A stretch of DNA of 64,000 bases from Flavobacteriaceae bacterium (GCA_947457615.1 CANGWK010000011.1:1-64000); one strand, 5' to 3'. Numbered from the stretch's first letter, positions 1-12,227 are shown. Numbers and translations: made by a program. The notes: generated by a model not told the origin, from the letters alone.

Positions 1-1
1 A

Positions 2-2854
2 GAAGCCGTTGAGCATATCTACAGACAATTGCGTAATGCAGAACCGCCTGATGAAGAAACTGCTCGTGGTATTATAGATAAATTATTCTTCTCTGACCAA
101 CGTTACAACTTAGGTGAAGTAGGTCGTTATAGAATGAACAAAAAGTTAAATCTTGATATTCCAATGGAAAAACAAGTTTTAACTAAAGAAGATATCATTA
201 CCATCATAAAATATTTAATCGAATTAATTAATGCGAAAGCAGATATTGATGATATTGACCACTTGTCAAACCGTCGTGTAAGAACTGTTGGAGAACAACT
301 TTCACAACAATTTGGAGTTGGTTTAGCTCGTATGGCTAGAACTATTCGTGAGAGAATGAACGTTAGAGATAATGAGGTGTTTACACCAATCGATTTGATT
401 AATGCTAAAACATTATCATCGGTTATCAACTCTTTCTTTGGTACTAACCAGTTATCTCAATTTATGGATCAAACTAATCCATTAGCTGAGATTACACACA
501 AAAGAAGATTATCAGCCCTAGGACCAGGCGGACTTTCTCGTGAAAGAGCAGGGTTTGAGGTGCGTGATGTTCACTATACGCACTACGGAAGACTTTGTCC
601 AATTGAAACTCCTGAGGGACCAAACATTGGATTAATATCTTCTCTTGGTGTATATGCTAAAGTTAACGGAATGGGTTTCATCGAAACGCCATACCGAAAA
701 GTTAACAATGGTGTTGTCGATTTAGTTTCCACTCCTGTATATTTGAGTGCAGAAGAAGAAGAAGGTAAAATGATTGCACAGGCAAACATTGAAATGGATG
801 CTAATGGTAAAATTACTGCTGATAAAGTTATTGCCCGTGAAGAGGGTGATTTCCCAGTAGTAGACCCATCTGCTGTTCATTATACAGATGTTGCGCCTAA
901 TCAAATTGCTTCTATTTCGGCTTCTTTAATTCCTTTCTTGGAACATGATGATGCGAATAGAGCCTTGATGGGATCTAACATGATGCGTCAAGCAGTGCCA
1001 TTATTACGTCCGGAAGCACCAATTGTAGGTACTGGATTAGAGCGCCAAGTAGCATCTGATTCTAGAGTATTGATTAATGCGGAAGGAAATGGGACTGTTG
1101 AGTATGTAGATGCTAATAAAATTACCATCAAATACGACAGAACTGAAGAAGAGAGAATGGTAAGTTTTGACACAGATGAAAAATCATACCAATTAATTAA
1201 ATTCAGAAAAACGAATCAAAGTACTTCTATTAACTTAAAACCTATTGTAAGAAAAGGGGATAGAGTTCAAACAGGTCAAGTTCTTTGTGAAGGATACGCT
1301 ACTCAAAACGGAGAATTAGCAATCGGAAGAAACCTTAAAGTTGCTTTTATGCCATGGAAAGGATACAATTTCGAGGATGCAATTGTAATCTCTGAAAAAG
1401 TAGTTCGTGATGATATTTTTACCTCTATCCATGTAGATGATTATTCATTAGAAGTTAGAGATACTAAATTAGGAAACGAAGAGTTAACTAATGATATTCC
1501 TAACGTTTCTGAAGAAGCTACTAAAGATTTAGATGAAAACGGAATGATTAGAATTGGTGCCGAAGTTAAACCAGGCGACATTCTTATCGGTAAAATTACT
1601 CCAAAAGGAGAATCAGATCCAACTCCAGAAGAGAAATTGCTTCGTGCAATCTTCGGGGATAAAGCGGGTGATGTGAAAGATGCTTCATTGAAAGCTTCCC
1701 CTTCTTTACATGGTGTAGTTTTAGACAAAAAATTATTCGCAAGAGCGGTAAAAGACAAGCGCAAGCGTACTCAAGATAAAGATGCATTAACTGCATTGGA
1801 AATGGAATTCGAAACTAAATTTGTCGAATTAAAAGAAAAATTAATTGAGAAATTGTTCGTAATCGTTAACGGAAAAACTTCACAAGGAGTAATGAATGAT
1901 TTGGGTGAAGAAGTATTACCAAAAGGTAAAAAATACACTCAAAAAATGCTTTACGCTGTTGAGGATTTCGCTCACTTAACTAAAGGACAATGGGTTGCAG
2001 ATGATGACACCAATCGTTTGGTAAATGACTTGATACACAATTACAAAATTAAATTAAACGATTTACAAGGTGCATTGCGTAGAGAGAAATTCACCATTAC
2101 TGTTGGAGATGAATTGCCAGCAGGAATCTTGAAACTTGCAAAAGTATACATCGCTAAAAAACGTAAATTAAAGGTTGGTGATAAAATGGCAGGACGTCAC
2201 GGTAACAAAGGTATTGTTGCTCGTATCGTTCGTCATGAAGATATGCCTTTCCTTGAAGATGGAACTCCAGTTGATATCGTATTGAATCCACTAGGTGTAC
2301 CTTCTCGTATGAATATCGGTCAAATTTATGAAACTGTTCTTGGTTGGGCAGGTCAAAAATTAGGTAGAAAATATGCAACACCAATCTTTGATGGTGCAAC
2401 TTTAGACCAAATTAATGAACTAACTGACGAAGCAGGAATCCCAAGATTTGGTCACACGTATTTGTATGATGGAGGAACAGGAGAACGTTTCCACCAAGCA
2501 GCAACTGTTGGAGTTATCTACATGTTGAAACTTGGGCACATGGTGGATGATAAGATGCACGCACGTTCAATAGGACCGTACTCTCTTATCACACAACAAC
2601 CACTTGGAGGTAAAGCTCAATTTGGAGGTCAACGTTTTGGTGAGATGGAGGTTTGGGCATTAGAAGCTTATGGAGCATCTAGTACTTTACGTGAAATCTT
2701 AACAGTAAAATCAGATGATGTTATTGGTAGAGCCAAAACTTACGAAGCTATCGTTAAAGGTGAAACAATGCCAGAACCAGGTTTGCCTGAATCATTCAAT
2801 GTATTAATGCATGAATTGAAAGGTCTTGGTTTAGACATCCGATTAGAAGAATAG
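2..2854 (+). CDS. rpoB: RNA polymerase beta subunit, 5' end outside window
   Basis: Beta subunit of DNA-directed RNA polymerase; about 950 C-terminal residues are present and the frame is open from base 2, so roughly the first quarter of a usual ~1,270-residue flavobacterial RpoB precedes the window. The rifampicin-pocket segment is intact: the equivalents of E. coli D516 (467-469), H526 (497-499) and S531 (512-514) are all the sensitive residues, so no classical resistance change is visible. The conserved C-terminal block [18 protein letters not shown] is present near the end. It is followed by rpoC on the same strand after an unusually repeat-rich spacer of 300 bases. Confidence 0.99.
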   Translation, partial: EAVEHIYRQLRNAEPPDEETARGIIDKLFFSDQRYNLGEVGRYRMNKKLNLDIPMEKQVLTKEDIITIIKYLIELINAKADIDDIDHLSNRRVRTVGEQLSQQFGVGLARMARTIRERMNVRDNEVFTPIDLINAKTLSSVINSFFGTNQLSQFMDQTNPLAEITHKRRLSALGPGGLSRERAGFEVRDVHYTHYGRLCPIETPEGPNIGLISSLGVYAKVNGMGFIETPYRKVNNGVVDLVSTPVYLSAEEEEGKMIAQANIEMDANGKITADKVIAREEGDFPVVDPSAVHYTDVAPNQIASISASLIPFLEHDDANRALMGSNMMRQAVPLLRPEAPIVGTGLERQVASDSRVLINAEGNGTVEYVDANKITIKYDRTEEERMVSFDTDEKSYQLIKFRKTNQSTSINLKPIVRKGDRVQTGQVLCEGYATQNGELAIGRNLKVAFMPWKGYNFEDAIVISEKVVRDDIFTSIHVDDYSLEVRDTKLGNEELTNDIPNVSEEATKDLDENGMIRIGAEVKPGDILIGKITPKGESDPTPEEKLLRAIFGDKAGDVKDASLKASPSLHGVVLDKKLFARAVKDKRKRTQDKDALTALEMEFETKFVELKEKLIEKLFVIVNGKTSQGVMNDLGEEVLPKGKKYTQKMLYAVEDFAHLTKGQWVADDDTNRLVNDLIHNYKIKLNDLQGALRREKFTITVGDELPAGILKLAKVYIAKKRKLKVGDKMAGRHGNKGIVARIVRHEDMPFLEDGTPVDIVLNPLGVPSRMNIGQIYETVLGWAGQKLGRKYATPIFDGATLDQINELTDEAGIPRFGHTYLYDGGTGERFHQAATVGVIYMLKLGHMVDDKMHARSIGPYSLITQQPLGGKAQFGGQRFGEMEVWALEAYGASSTLREILTVKSDDVIGRAKTYEAIVKGETMPEPGLPESFNVLMHELKGLGLDIRLEE

Positions 2855-3066
2855 TATTCAGTGGTCTGTATTCAGTGATTAGTTAACATATTGAACACTG
2901 AATACGGAACACTTTTTAAATTAGTTTTTTAGGATTTATACCCGTAAACCGTTCCGATTTTTTATATAAACTTATATAATTAGCACTTCAAAAAATGTTT
3001 GAAGTTTAGAGAAGTAACTCGAGGTAGTGTTTTAAGTCCAAAGTTTAAAAGTCCAAAGCCAAAGTC
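2854..3066. repeat. Degenerate repeats and hairpin in the rpoB-rpoC spacer
   Basis: Two direct copies of GTATTCAGTG (2854-2863, 2868-2877) are followed by its exact inverted copy CACTGAATAC (2896-2905) and a short T run (2911-2915), so either copy can form a 10-bp hairpin. Further on, AAGTCCAAAG occurs at 3034-3043 and 3049-3058, then a degenerate third copy. No ORF of note lies in the spacer 2855-3154. From memory, strings of these two kinds are common in flavobacterial intergenic DNA. The hairpin could attenuate rpoC or process the transcript; this is inference. Confidence 0.7.
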
Positions 3067-3154
3067 ATTCGAGACTACATAACTTTAAGACATTTGAAAT
3101 TTGACTAATAACAAGAATCAATTTTTAATTGCAAATAAATCAATAGTAGAAACT

Positions 3155-6100
3155 ATGATGAATAATAGAAACAAAGATAAAAATGCTCCTAAAAGATTTG
3201 AAAAAATCTCAATTGGTTTGGCTTCTCCAGAGTCAATTTTAGCAGAGTCAAGAGGTGAGGTTTTAAAACCAGAAACAATTAATTACAGAACCCACAAACC
3301 AGAACGTGATGGTCTTTTCTGTGAACGAATTTTCGGTCCAGTTAAAGATTTTGAATGTGCTTGTGGTAAATATAAAAGAATCCGATACAAAGGAATCGTT
3401 TGTGACCGTTGTGGAGTTGAAGTAACTGAGAAAAAAGTACGTAGAGACAGAGTAGGACACATCAACTTAGTAGTGCCAATTGCTCATATTTGGTATTTCC
3501 GTTCCCTTCCAAACAAAATAGGATACATCCTTGGATTGCCATCTAAGAAATTAGATATGATCATTTACTACGAAAGATATGTAGTAATCCAAGCAGGTAT
3601 TGCACAAAATGCTGAAGGTGAGCCATTACAACGTTTAGACTTTTTAACTGAAGAAGAATATTTGAATATCTTAGATACTCTTCCTGCAGATAATCAATAT
3701 TTAGATGATTTTGATCCAAATAAATTTGTTGCCAAAATGGGAGCAGAGTGTATTATGGATTTATTGGCTAGAACCGATTTAGATGCACTTTCTTATTCGT
3801 TAAGACACAGTGCTAATAATGAAACTTCTAAACAAAGAAAAACAGAAGCATTAAAAAGACTTCAAGTAGTAGAATCTTTCAGAGATTCTAATATCAATAG
3901 AGAAAATCGTCCGGAATGGATGATTATGAAAGTAGTTCCAGTTATTCCACCAGAATTGCGTCCGTTAGTACCACTTGATGGTGGTCGTTTCGCAACTTCC
4001 GATTTGAATGACTTGTACCGTAGAGTTATCATACGTAACAACCGTTTGAAAAGATTAATGGAGATTAAAGCTCCAGAAGTTATCTTAAGAAATGAAAAAC
4101 GTATGTTGCAAGAATCAGTAGATTCACTTTTCGATAACACAAGAAAAGCTTCTGCTGTTAAAACAGAATCTAACAGACCACTTAAATCTTTATCGGATTC
4201 CCTTAAAGGAAAACAAGGTCGTTTCCGTCAAAATTTATTAGGAAAACGTGTGGATTATTCTGCTCGTTCGGTAATTGTTGTTGGACCAGAAATGAAATTG
4301 TTCGAATGTGGTATCCCTAAAGATATGGCTGCTGAACTATACAAACCATTCGTTATTCGTAAATTAATCGAAAGAGGAATTGTTAAAACAGTTAAATCTG
4401 CAAAGAAAATAATAGACAAAAAAGAGCCAGTAGTTTGGGATATCCTTGAAAATGTAATTAAAGGACATCCAATCTTACTGAATCGTGCTCCTACTTTGCA
4501 CAGACTAGGTATTCAAGCTTTCCAACCAAAATTAATTGAAGGAAAAGCAATCCAATTACACCCATTAGTTTGTACTGCATTTAATGCGGATTTTGATGGG
4601 GATCAAATGGCAGTTCACTTGCCGCTAGGACCAGAGGCTATTTTGGAAGCACAATTATTAATGTTGGCTTCTCACAATATCTTGAATCCTGCAAACGGTG
4701 CGCCAATTACGGTACCTTCTCAAGACATGGTACTTGGTCTTTATTATATGACCAAAGAACGTTTATCTACTCCAGAGCACCCAATTTTAGGTCAAGATTT
4801 GACTTTCTATTCTGCCGAAGAAGTAAATATTGCTTTAAATGAAGGTAGATTAGAATTAAATGCACGTGTTAGAATTAGAGCGAAAGATTTTAATGAAACT
4901 GGAGAGCAAGTATTCAAAATTATTCAAACTACTGCCGGTAGAGTATTATTTAATGAAGTAGTACCTGAAGCAGCTGGATATATTAATGAGGTATTGACTA
5001 AAAAATCTTTACGTGATATTATTGGAAAAATCTTGTCAGTAACTAACGTTCCTACAACTGCAGCTTTCCTTGATGAAATGAAAAATATGGGGTATAAATT
5101 TGCCTTTAAAGGTGGTTTATCTTTCTCATTAGGTGATATTAGAATTCCAGAGCAAAAAACTAAATTAATTGCTGATGCTAGAGAGCAAGTTGAAGGTATT
5201 TCCTTAAACTACAACATGGGACTTATTACCAATAACGAACGTTACAACCAAGTTATTGATATTTGGACTTCTGCAAATGCTCAATTAACAGAATTAGCAA
5301 TGAAGAACATTAGAGAAGACCAACAAGGTTTTAACTCAGTGTACATGATGCTTGATTCTGGAGCGAGGGGTTCTAAAGAACAAATTCGTCAGTTAACTGG
5401 TATGCGTGGATTGATGGCTAAGCCAAAAAAATCAACTGCTGGTGGTGGTGAAATTATCGAAAACCCAATTCTTTCTAACTTTAAAGAAGGTCTTTCTATC
5501 TTAGAATATTTCATTTCTACTCACGGTGCTCGTAAAGGTCTTGCAGATACGGCTCTTAAAACTGCCGATGCTGGATACCTAACAAGAAGATTACATGATG
5601 TTTCTCAAGACGTTATTGTAAACTCTGTAGATTGTGGTACATTAAGAGGAATTGAAGTTTCGGCTTTAAAGAAAAATGAAGAAATTGTTGAAACTTTAGG
5701 AGAAAGAATTTTAGGACGTGTGGCTTTGCAAGATGTTATCAATCCTCTAGATTCTAAAGTTGTAATTCATGCAGGTGAGCAAATTACCGAAGCTATCGTT
5801 AAAATAATTGAAGAATCTCCTATTGAAAAAGTAGAAGTTCGTTCTCCATTAGTTTGCGAAGCTAAAAAAGGTATTTGTGCTAAATGTTACGGAAGAAACT
5901 TAGCAACTGGAAAAATGACTCAAAAAGGAGAAGCTGTTGGTGTTATCGCTGCACAGTCTATTGGAGAGCCAGGTACTCAGTTAACACTTAGAACATTCCA
6001 CGTTGGTGGGGTTGCGGGTGGAGTTTCTGAAGAATCATCAGTAATAGCAAGATTTGGAGGTAAACTAGAAATTGACGATTTAAAAACGGTTATTGGTGAA

Positions 6101-7459
6101 GATGCTGATGGTAACAAAGTAAATATCGTTGTTTCTCGTTCTACTGAATTAAAATTAATTGATGTTAAAACAGGAATTCTTTTAAGCACACATTACATTC
6201 CTTATGGTTCTGTAATTAGTGTAAAAGATGGTGATGTTGTTGAAAAAGGCGCTGCTATCTGTAAATGGGATCCATATAATGGAGTTATAGTTTCTGAATT
6301 TACCGGAAAAATTGCTTACGAAGATTTAGAGCAAGGACAATCGTTCATGGTTGAAATTGATGAGCAAACCGGTTTCCAAGAAAAAGTAATTTCTGAAGGA
6401 AGAAATAAAAAATTAATTCCAACCTTATTGGTTTATGGTAAAGACGGAGAGTTAATTCGTTCGTACAACTTGCCAGTTGGAGCGCACCTTATGGTAGAAG
6501 ATGGAGAGAAAATTAAAGCAGGTAAAATCCTTGTTAAAATTCCTCGTCGTTCTTCTAAAGCTGGTGATATTACAGGAGGTCTACCAAGAATTACAGAGCT
6601 TTTAGAAGCACGTAATCCTTCTAACCCAGCTGTAGTTTCTGAGATTGATGGAGTTGTTTCTTTTGGAAAAATCAAAAGAGGTAACCGTGAAATCATCATA
6701 GAATCTAAATTTGGAGAAATAAAAAAATACCTAGTAAAATTATCTAGTCAAATCTTAGTTCAAGAAAATGACTTCGTAAAAGCTGGTGTACCTTTGTCTG
6801 ATGGAGCAATTACTCCGGAAGATATTTTAAGAATTCAAGGGCCATCTGCTGTACAACAGTATTTAGTTAATGAAATTCAAGAGGTATACCGACTTCAAGG
6901 GGTAAAAATTAATGACAAACACTTTGAGGTTGTAATTCGTCAGATGATGCGTAAAGTTAGAGTTGAAGATCCAGGAGATACTTTGTTCTTAGAAGAACAA
7001 TTAATCCACACTTCTGACTTTATTCTTGAAAACGATAAGTTGTACGGAATGAAAGTGGTTGAAGATGCAGGCGATTCGGATGCCCTTAAACCAGGTCAAA
7101 TTGTTTCTCCAAGAGTTCTTAGAGATGAAAATTCTTTATTGAAACGTAATGATAAAAATTTAGTTGTCGCTCGTGATGTTATTACAGCTACTGCAACTCC
7201 AGTATTACAAGGTATTACAAGAGCATCGCTTCAAACTAAATCGTTTATTTCTGCGGCATCGTTCCAAGAGACTACCAAAGTATTGAATGAAGCAGCAGTT
7301 GCTGGTAAAGTGGATACTTTAGAAGGTCTTAAAGAAAATGTTATTGTAGGACATAGAATTCCTGCAGGAACTGGTATGAGAGATTATGATGATATTATTG
7401 TAGGTTCTAAAGAAGATTACAACGATATTATGGCTAGTAAAGAAGAATATATTTATTAA
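3155..7459 (+). CDS. rpoC: RNA polymerase beta' subunit
   Basis: Beta' subunit, 1,434 residues, the usual length in flavobacteria. The N-terminal zinc site is formed by C68, C70, C83 and C86; the catalytic NADFDGDQ loop is at residues 477-484, with D479, D481 and D483 holding the catalytic magnesium. The second zinc cluster ([11 protein letters not shown]) is also present. I chose ATG 3155 (protein starts MMNNRN, as in relatives) over an in-frame TTG at 3101, which would add 18 residues that read like translated spacer. DUF3467 begins two bases after the stop. Confidence 0.98.
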   Translation: MMNNRNKDKNAPKRFEKISIGLASPESILAESRGEVLKPETINYRTHKPERDGLFCERIFGPVKDFECACGKYKRIRYKGIVCDRCGVEVTEKKVRRDRVGHINLVVPIAHIWYFRSLPNKIGYILGLPSKKLDMIIYYERYVVIQAGIAQNAEGEPLQRLDFLTEEEYLNILDTLPADNQYLDDFDPNKFVAKMGAECIMDLLARTDLDALSYSLRHSANNETSKQRKTEALKRLQVVESFRDSNINRENRPEWMIMKVVPVIPPELRPLVPLDGGRFATSDLNDLYRRVIIRNNRLKRLMEIKAPEVILRNEKRMLQESVDSLFDNTRKASAVKTESNRPLKSLSDSLKGKQGRFRQNLLGKRVDYSARSVIVVGPEMKLFECGIPKDMAAELYKPFVIRKLIERGIVKTVKSAKKIIDKKEPVVWDILENVIKGHPILLNRAPTLHRLGIQAFQPKLIEGKAIQLHPLVCTAFNADFDGDQMAVHLPLGPEAILEAQLLMLASHNILNPANGAPITVPSQDMVLGLYYMTKERLSTPEHPILGQDLTFYSAEEVNIALNEGRLELNARVRIRAKDFNETGEQVFKIIQTTAGRVLFNEVVPEAAGYINEVLTKKSLRDIIGKILSVTNVPTTAAFLDEMKNMGYKFAFKGGLSFSLGDIRIPEQKTKLIADAREQVEGISLNYNMGLITNNERYNQVIDIWTSANAQLTELAMKNIREDQQGFNSVYMMLDSGARGSKEQIRQLTGMRGLMAKPKKSTAGGGEIIENPILSNFKEGLSILEYFISTHGARKGLADTALKTADAGYLTRRLHDVSQDVIVNSVDCGTLRGIEVSALKKNEEIVETLGERILGRVALQDVINPLDSKVVIHAGEQITEAIVKIIEESPIEKVEVRSPLVCEAKKGICAKCYGRNLATGKMTQKGEAVGVIAAQSIGEPGTQLTLRTFHVGGVAGGVSEESSVIARFGGKLEIDDLKTVIGEDADGNKVNIVVSRSTELKLIDVKTGILLSTHYIPYGSVISVKDGDVVEKGAAICKWDPYNGVIVSEFTGKIAYEDLEQGQSFMVEIDEQTGFQEKVISEGRNKKLIPTLLVYGKDGELIRSYNLPVGAHLMVEDGEKIKAGKILVKIPRRSSKAGDITGGLPRITELLEARNPSNPAVVSEIDGVVSFGKIKRGNREIIIESKFGEIKKYLVKLSSQILVQENDFVKAGVPLSDGAITPEDILRIQGPSAVQQYLVNEIQEVYRLQGVKINDKHFEVVIRQMMRKVRVEDPGDTLFLEEQLIHTSDFILENDKLYGMKVVEDAGDSDALKPGQIVSPRVLRDENSLLKRNDKNLVVARDVITATATPVLQGITRASLQTKSFISAASFQETTKVLNEAAVAGKVDTLEGLKENVIVGHRIPAGTGMRDYDDIIVGSKEDYNDIMASKEEYIY

Positions 7460-7461
7460 TT

Positions 7462-7776
7462 ATGAGCGAGAACGATCAACTACAGCCAGGGCAAATTAAT
7501 ATAGAATTGGATGAGAAAGTAGCTGAAGGAATTTATTCCAACTTGGCAATAATTAACCATTCACCATCTGAATTTGTATTAGATTATGTTGCTATTATGC
7601 CAGGTGTTCCAAAATCGAAAGTAAAAGCGAGAATTATTCTAACGCCACAACACGCTAAACGTTTGTTGAAAGCACTAGGAGAAAATATTCATAGATTCGA
7701 GCAAGCTCACGGTGAAATAAAAGATTCTGAACAACCAGTAATTCCTTTAAATTTTGGCCCAACAGGACAAGCTTAA
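7462..7776 (+). CDS. DUF3467 family protein
   Basis: Small acidic protein of 104 residues belonging to the DUF3467 family, recognised from the segment NLAIINHSPSEFVLDYV and the following block around PGVPKSKVKARIILTPQHAK. Function is not established. It sits two bases behind rpoC and in front of a strong terminator, so it is the last gene of the rpoB-rpoC transcript; this adjacency is usual in Bacteroidota and suggests a link with transcription or simple co-expression. No signal peptide or membrane segment. Confidence 0.93.
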   Translation: MSENDQLQPGQINIELDEKVAEGIYSNLAIINHSPSEFVLDYVAIMPGVPKSKVKARIILTPQHAKRLLKALGENIHRFEQAHGEIKDSEQPVIPLNFGPTGQA

Positions 7777-7821
7777 TTTATATTTATTAAAGGATACTCT
7801 TTACTTTTAAGTTAGATATGT

Positions 7822-7857
7822 AAATGAGCTCGATATTTATCGAGCTCATTTTTTTTA
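7822..7857 (+). terminator. Rho-independent terminator after rpoC-DUF3467
   Basis: Perfect 13-bp stem (7822-7834 with 7839-7851), four-base loop ATTT, then a T run. It closes the rpoBC transcription unit. Confidence 0.93.
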
Positions 7858-8030
7858 TTTTTAAATATGTTTTACACAGCAATACATTATTTTATAATAT
7901 ATTTCTCAAGAAACTTTCTTTTAATAATAGGTGATTAATTGGCAATAATATGTGATTTTGATAATAATACTATTGCAAAAATCGATTTTTAATAAATTAT
8001 TTAAATTAAGAAACATATTTGACTAAAAAT
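7858..8030. other. AT-rich spacer before aconitase
   Basis: No gene seen. It contains an imperfect inverted repeat (7942-7951 with 7967-7976, 9 of 10 pairs) lying about 80 bases upstream of the aconitase -7 element. It could be an operator for a regulator of the citrate-cycle gene, but nothing else supports that. Confidence 0.4.
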
Positions 8031-8061
8031 TTTTTAGTAGTGGGTCGATTTCGTAAATTTG
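8031..8061 (+). promoter_or_regulatory. Bacteroidota-type promoter for aconitase
   Basis: A perfect -7 element TAAATTTG (8054-8061) follows a TTTT (8031-8034) at the consensus 19-base spacing (consensus TTTG). The start site would lie near 8068, giving a leader of about 20 bases. Confidence 0.6.
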
Positions 8062-8089
8062 CTATGCAAACAAATAAACCTATATTATT

Positions 8090-10357
8090 ATGGCTTTCGA
8101 TATACAAATGATTGAAAAAGTATATGCGTCTATGGCTGCCCGTGTGGACAAAGCAAGGGAATTAGTTGGTCGTCCGCTTACTTTAACTGAGAAAATTTTA
8201 TATAACCACCTTTGGGATGGTTCACCAAGTACTGTTTTTAAGAGAGGAACGGACTATGTGGATTTTGCACCAGATAGAGTTGCTTGCCAAGATGCAACTG
8301 CTCAAATGGCATTATTGCAATTTATGCATGCCGGAAAAAAAACAGTCGCGGTGCCTACAACCGTTCACTGCGACCATCTTATTCAAGCTAAAGTAGGTGC
8401 TAAAACCGATTTAGCTGTTGCAACTTCCCAATCAAAAGAAGTTTTTGATTTTTTATCTTCAGTTTCTAACAAATACGGAATTGGTTTTTGGAAACCAGGA
8501 GCGGGAATTATTCACCAAGTGGTTTTAGAAAATTATGCTTTCCCAGGTGGAATGATGATAGGAACCGATTCACACACGGTAAATGCAGGTGGATTAGGTA
8601 TGCTTGCTATTGGTGTTGGTGGTGCTGATGCTGTTGACGTAATGTCGGGTATGGCTTGGGAATTAAAATTCCCAAAATTAATCGGAGTAAAATTAACAGG
8701 AAAATTAAATGGTTGGACTGCTCCAAAAGACGTTATTCTTAGAGTTGCCGATATTCTTACTGTAAAAGGTGGAACGGGAGCAATTGTAGAATATTTTGGT
8801 GAAGGTGCAATCAATATGTCTTGTACTGGAAAAGGAACTATTTGTAATATGGGTGCCGAAATTGGTGCAACCACTTCTACTTTTGGTTACGATGATTCTA
8901 TGAGAAGATATTTAGCTTCTACAGGTCGTCAAGATGTTGTGGCTGCTGCAGACAAAGTAGCGTCCTACTTAACCGGAGATGAGGAAGTTTATTCTAATCC
9001 AGAAACGTATTTTGATCAAGTTATCGAAATTAACTTATCGGAATTAGAACCTTATATCAACGGACCTTTTACGCCGGATAGAGGAACTCCAGTTTCTAAA
9101 ATGAAAGAAGAAGCAGCTAAAAATGGTTGGCCTCTTAAAGTTGAATGGGGATTAATAGGTTCTTGTACTAACTCTTCTTATGAAGATATGGCTCGTGCAG
9201 CCTCTATCGTAGAGCAAGCAGTGGCACACGGAATTACTCCTAAAGCTGAATTCGGAATCAATCCTGGTTCAGAGCAAGTGCGTTACACTATTGAAAGAGA
9301 CGGAATTATTGCTACTTTCGAAAAAATGGGAACTAAAGTATTTACAAACGCTTGCGGTCCTTGTATTGGACAATGGGATAGAGAAGGTGCAGACAAGGGA
9401 GAAAAAAATACTATTGTGCACTCGTTTAACAGAAACTTTTCTAAACGTGCCGATGGAAATCCAAATACACATGCTTTTGTAACGTCACCAGAAATGGTTG
9501 CTGCACTAGCAATTTCAGGAGATTTATCTTTTAATCCAATAACGGATACTTTATTAAATGATAAAGGAGAAGCAGTTAAATTCAATCCACCAGCTGGAGA
9601 CGAATTGCCATCAAAAGGTTTTGCTGTAGAAGACGCAGGTTTTCAAGCACCAGCTGAAGATGGTTCAGGGGTTCAAATTTTGGTAAGCGAAACTTCAGAT
9701 AGACTTCAATTATTGGCACCTTTTGATGCTTGGGATGGTAAAAATTATACGGGAGTAAAATTATTAATTAAAGCTTTTGGAAAATGTACTACCGATCACA
9801 TCTCTATGGCTGGTCCATGGTTACGCTTCCGCGGACATTTAGACAATATTTCTAACAATATGTTGATTGGTGCTGTAAATGCTTTTAACCAAGAAGCAAA
9901 CAAAGTTAAAAATCAATTAACAGGTGAATATGGCGCGGTTCCTGCAGTTGCAAGAGCTTACAAAGCTGCCGGTGTTGCTACTATGGTTGTGGGAGATCAA
10001 AATTATGGTGAAGGATCTTCTAGAGAACATGCTGCTATGGAGCCTCGTTTCCTTGGAGTGAAAGCAGTTTTAGTAAAATCTTTCGCACGTATTCACGAAA
10101 CAAATTTGAAAAAACAAGGTATGTTAGCATTAACATTTGCTAACGAAGCAGATTACGATAAAATTCAAGAAAACGATACGTTTGATTTTATTGATTTAAC
10201 AAGTTTTGCTCCTGGAAAACCTTTAACTATTGAAATTATGCATGCTGATGGTTCTAAAGAATCAATCTTAGCAAACCATACTTATAACGACAGTCAAATA
10301 GGTTGGTTTAAAGCGGGCTCAGCTTTGAACTTAATAGCTGCTGCAGGTAATGCATAA
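8090..10357 (+). CDS. acn: Aconitate hydratase
   Basis: Aconitase of the citrate cycle (citrate to isocitrate via cis-aconitate), 755 residues, cytoplasmic. The [4Fe-4S] ligands are visible: C359 in GSCTNSS, and C422 and C425 in NACGPCIG. The substrate-binding segment [14 protein letters not shown] and the C-terminal swivel domain with [10 protein letters not shown] are present. Length and sequence style match the mitochondrial-type aconitase usual in Bacteroidota rather than AcnB. It is monocistronic: its own promoter in front and a strong terminator behind. Confidence 0.97.
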   Translation: MAFDIQMIEKVYASMAARVDKARELVGRPLTLTEKILYNHLWDGSPSTVFKRGTDYVDFAPDRVACQDATAQMALLQFMHAGKKTVAVPTTVHCDHLIQAKVGAKTDLAVATSQSKEVFDFLSSVSNKYGIGFWKPGAGIIHQVVLENYAFPGGMMIGTDSHTVNAGGLGMLAIGVGGADAVDVMSGMAWELKFPKLIGVKLTGKLNGWTAPKDVILRVADILTVKGGTGAIVEYFGEGAINMSCTGKGTICNMGAEIGATTSTFGYDDSMRRYLASTGRQDVVAAADKVASYLTGDEEVYSNPETYFDQVIEINLSELEPYINGPFTPDRGTPVSKMKEEAAKNGWPLKVEWGLIGSCTNSSYEDMARAASIVEQAVAHGITPKAEFGINPGSEQVRYTIERDGIIATFEKMGTKVFTNACGPCIGQWDREGADKGEKNTIVHSFNRNFSKRADGNPNTHAFVTSPEMVAALAISGDLSFNPITDTLLNDKGEAVKFNPPAGDELPSKGFAVEDAGFQAPAEDGSGVQILVSETSDRLQLLAPFDAWDGKNYTGVKLLIKAFGKCTTDHISMAGPWLRFRGHLDNISNNMLIGAVNAFNQEANKVKNQLTGEYGAVPAVARAYKAAGVATMVVGDQNYGEGSSREHAAMEPRFLGVKAVLVKSFARIHETNLKKQGMLALTFANEADYDKIQENDTFDFIDLTSFAPGKPLTIEIMHADGSKESILANHTYNDSQIGWFKAGSALNLIAAAGNA

Positions 10358-10384
10358 TAATATTATTATATTTTTGTAAATAGG

Positions 10385-10413
10385 AACTCCCAAGGATACT
10401 TGGGAGTTTTTTT
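10385..10413 (+). terminator. Terminator after aconitase
   Basis: Perfect 10-bp stem (10385-10394 with 10399-10408), loop GATA, then a T run to 10413. Confidence 0.93.
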
Positions 10414-10490
10414 GTGATTTATAGGGATTCAATATAGATTATAAAACCGTGCACTTTCAGTGTATTTCTTTTAAGGTTCTAATTTTTTTT

Positions 10491-10540
10491 GCCACAGATT
10501 CACAGACTTTTAAATCATTTTTAATCTGTGAATCTGTGGC
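10491..10540. repeat. Intergenic palindrome with perfect 16-bp arms
   Basis: GCCACAGATTCACAGA (10491-10506) pairs exactly with TCTGTGAATCTGTGGC (10525-10540) around an 18-base AT-rich loop. It lies between the terminators of two convergent genes, so it is not needed as a terminator, although a T run precedes it and a short T tract follows. From memory this type of element recurs in many flavobacterial genomes; it is probably an interspersed REP-like repeat. Confidence 0.75.
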
Positions 10541-10672
10541 TATTTTTATCGATTAGCAATTTAACCTTGTAGATTTTTTGTCGCTAAATCAAATCTATAG
10601 ACTCTGATTCTGTAGTAGTTTAGTAATATCAAAAATAGTTAAAAGACTTAATGAAATTATTGGTTTAGAAAT

Positions 10673-10706
10673 AAAAAACCCTTCCAAAATAATAACTTCG
10701 AAAGGG
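10673..10706 (-). terminator. Terminator after GAPDH (minus strand)
   Basis: Read on the minus strand, an 8-bp stem with two G-T pairs (outer arm CCCTT at 10679-10683 with AAGGG at 10702-10706 on the plus strand) is followed by six T. It stands 26 bases after the GAPDH stop codon. The rest of the 10358-10732 gap holds the aconitase terminator and the 16-bp palindrome and no gene. Confidence 0.75.
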
Positions 10707-10732
10707 CTGAATTAACAATTAAATTTAATCTA

Positions 10733-12181
10733 TTAGTAATAAGTAAATCTTCTAACTTTAGAAATGTATTTTGCCAATCGAATTACTTGGTGGCTGTAAC
10801 CATATTCGTTATCATACCAAACGTAAAGCACAATATTTTTTCCGTCGGCAGAAACAATAGTTGCATTACTATCAAATATAGACGGTGCCGAAGTACCAAC
10901 AATATCAGAAGAAACTAATTCGTTACTCAAAGAATATTTAATTTGCTCCACCAGTTCACCTTCTAAAGCATATTGTTTCATGATGTTGTTCACTTCATTA
11001 ATTGAAGTAGTTTTTCCAACTTCTAAATTCAATATTACCAAAGAACCATTTGGAACCGGAACCCTAATAGCATTAGAGGTTAATTTTCCTGTTAAACTTG
11101 GTAATGCTTTTGCAACAGCACTTCCTGCACCTGTTTCAGTTATTACCATATTTAATGCTGCAGCTCTACCACGACGGTATTTTTTATGCATATTATCCAC
11201 TAAATTTTGGTCGTTTGTATAGGCATGAATAGTTTCAAGATGTCCCTTTACTACTCCAAGTGTATCTTCTACAACTTTTAAAATGGGAGTAATGGCATTT
11301 GTAGTGCACGATGCCGCTGAGAATATGGATACCTCTTCTGGATTAAATTCGGTATGATTTACACCATAAACAATATTCGGAACTCCTCTTCCTGGCGCTG
11401 TTAATAAAACTTTATCCACCCCTTTAGAAGCTAAATGGCGTTGCAGTGCTTCCTCGTTGGTGAATGCTCCTGTGTTATCAATCACTAATGCATTATCTAT
11501 TCCGAATTGTGTATAATCAATTTCTTCAGGAGAATTTGCAGTAATCACGCGCACTGTAGTTCCGTTTATTATTAAGGAATTATTTTCGATATCTGCCGAA
11601 ACCGAGCCTTTAAAATCACCATGAACCGAATCGTATCGCAATAATGAAGCTCTTTTCTCTAAAGATTGTGCGTCATTTCTGTCGCGTGTTACAATTGCAC
11701 GAAGTCGAAGTTGTTGCCCTTTTCCAATTTTGATCATCATTTCTCGAGCTAAAAGACGACCAATTCTTCCAAAGCCATAAAGTACAACATCTTTCGGAGT
11801 TATATCTTCAGAATTTTTAGCATCTATTAATTTATCAATTACAAAAGCACGTGCATTGTTGTATTTATTATCTTCCAAATGATATTCATAGGTTAATTTG
11901 CCAATATCAATTCTGGATGGAGGTAAGTCTAAATTTAAAATGGCGCGGGCAATCTCTACTGTGTCAAAAACATTAATAGGCTTTTGTACAAATTCTCCAG
12001 CATATTCATGCAAGTTAATTATGTCGCTAACAGCGGTGTCTATTAATTGGTTTCTAAAGAAAATCAATTCAATGGATTTATCGTACCATAAATCGCTGAT
12101 AATTTTGATAAATTCTACTCCAGCTTTTCGTCGGTCTGCTTGAAGAGCGAGTTCTTTTTCGTACAAAGTGTTTTTGTTCAT
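10733..12181 (-). CDS. gap: Glyceraldehyde-3-phosphate dehydrogenase, long form
   Basis: NAD(P)-dependent GAPDH of central carbon metabolism, 482 residues instead of the common ~335. The dehydrogenase domain starts near residue 130 with the nucleotide-binding GFGRIGR, and the catalytic cysteine is C292 in SAASCTTNA. The first ~130 residues are a helical extension seen in the long GAPDH forms of Bacteroidota and some proteobacteria; its job is unknown. It has its own terminator and a -7 box upstream, so it is probably monocistronic. Whether it works in glycolysis or gluconeogenesis cannot be told from sequence. Confidence 0.95.
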   Translation of the reverse strand: MNKNTLYEKELALQADRRKAGVEFIKIISDLWYDKSIELIFFRNQLIDTAVSDIINLHEYAGEFVQKPINVFDTVEIARAILNLDLPPSRIDIGKLTYEYHLEDNKYNNARAFVIDKLIDAKNSEDITPKDVVLYGFGRIGRLLAREMMIKIGKGQQLRLRAIVTRDRNDAQSLEKRASLLRYDSVHGDFKGSVSADIENNSLIINGTTVRVITANSPEEIDYTQFGIDNALVIDNTGAFTNEEALQRHLASKGVDKVLLTAPGRGVPNIVYGVNHTEFNPEEVSIFSAASCTTNAITPILKVVEDTLGVVKGHLETIHAYTNDQNLVDNMHKKYRRGRAAALNMVITETGAGSAVAKALPSLTGKLTSNAIRVPVPNGSLVILNLEVGKTTSINEVNNIMKQYALEGELVEQIKYSLSNELVSSDIVGTSAPSIFDSNATIVSADGKNIVLYVWYDNEYGYSHQVIRLAKYISKVRRFTYY

Positions 12182-12227
12182 GAGTATACTATTTAGTACT
12201 ATTTGATGATTATTTCAATAATTTGTG

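Noticed and set aside
3101..3154. TTG start that would lengthen RpoC by 18 residues
   Set aside because: The added residues have no counterpart in RpoC as I know it, and ATG 3155 gives the standard start.
127..6699. Several minus-strand ORFs of 60-110 codons opposite rpoB and rpoC
   Set aside because: They are mirror frames of highly conserved genes without any independent motif.
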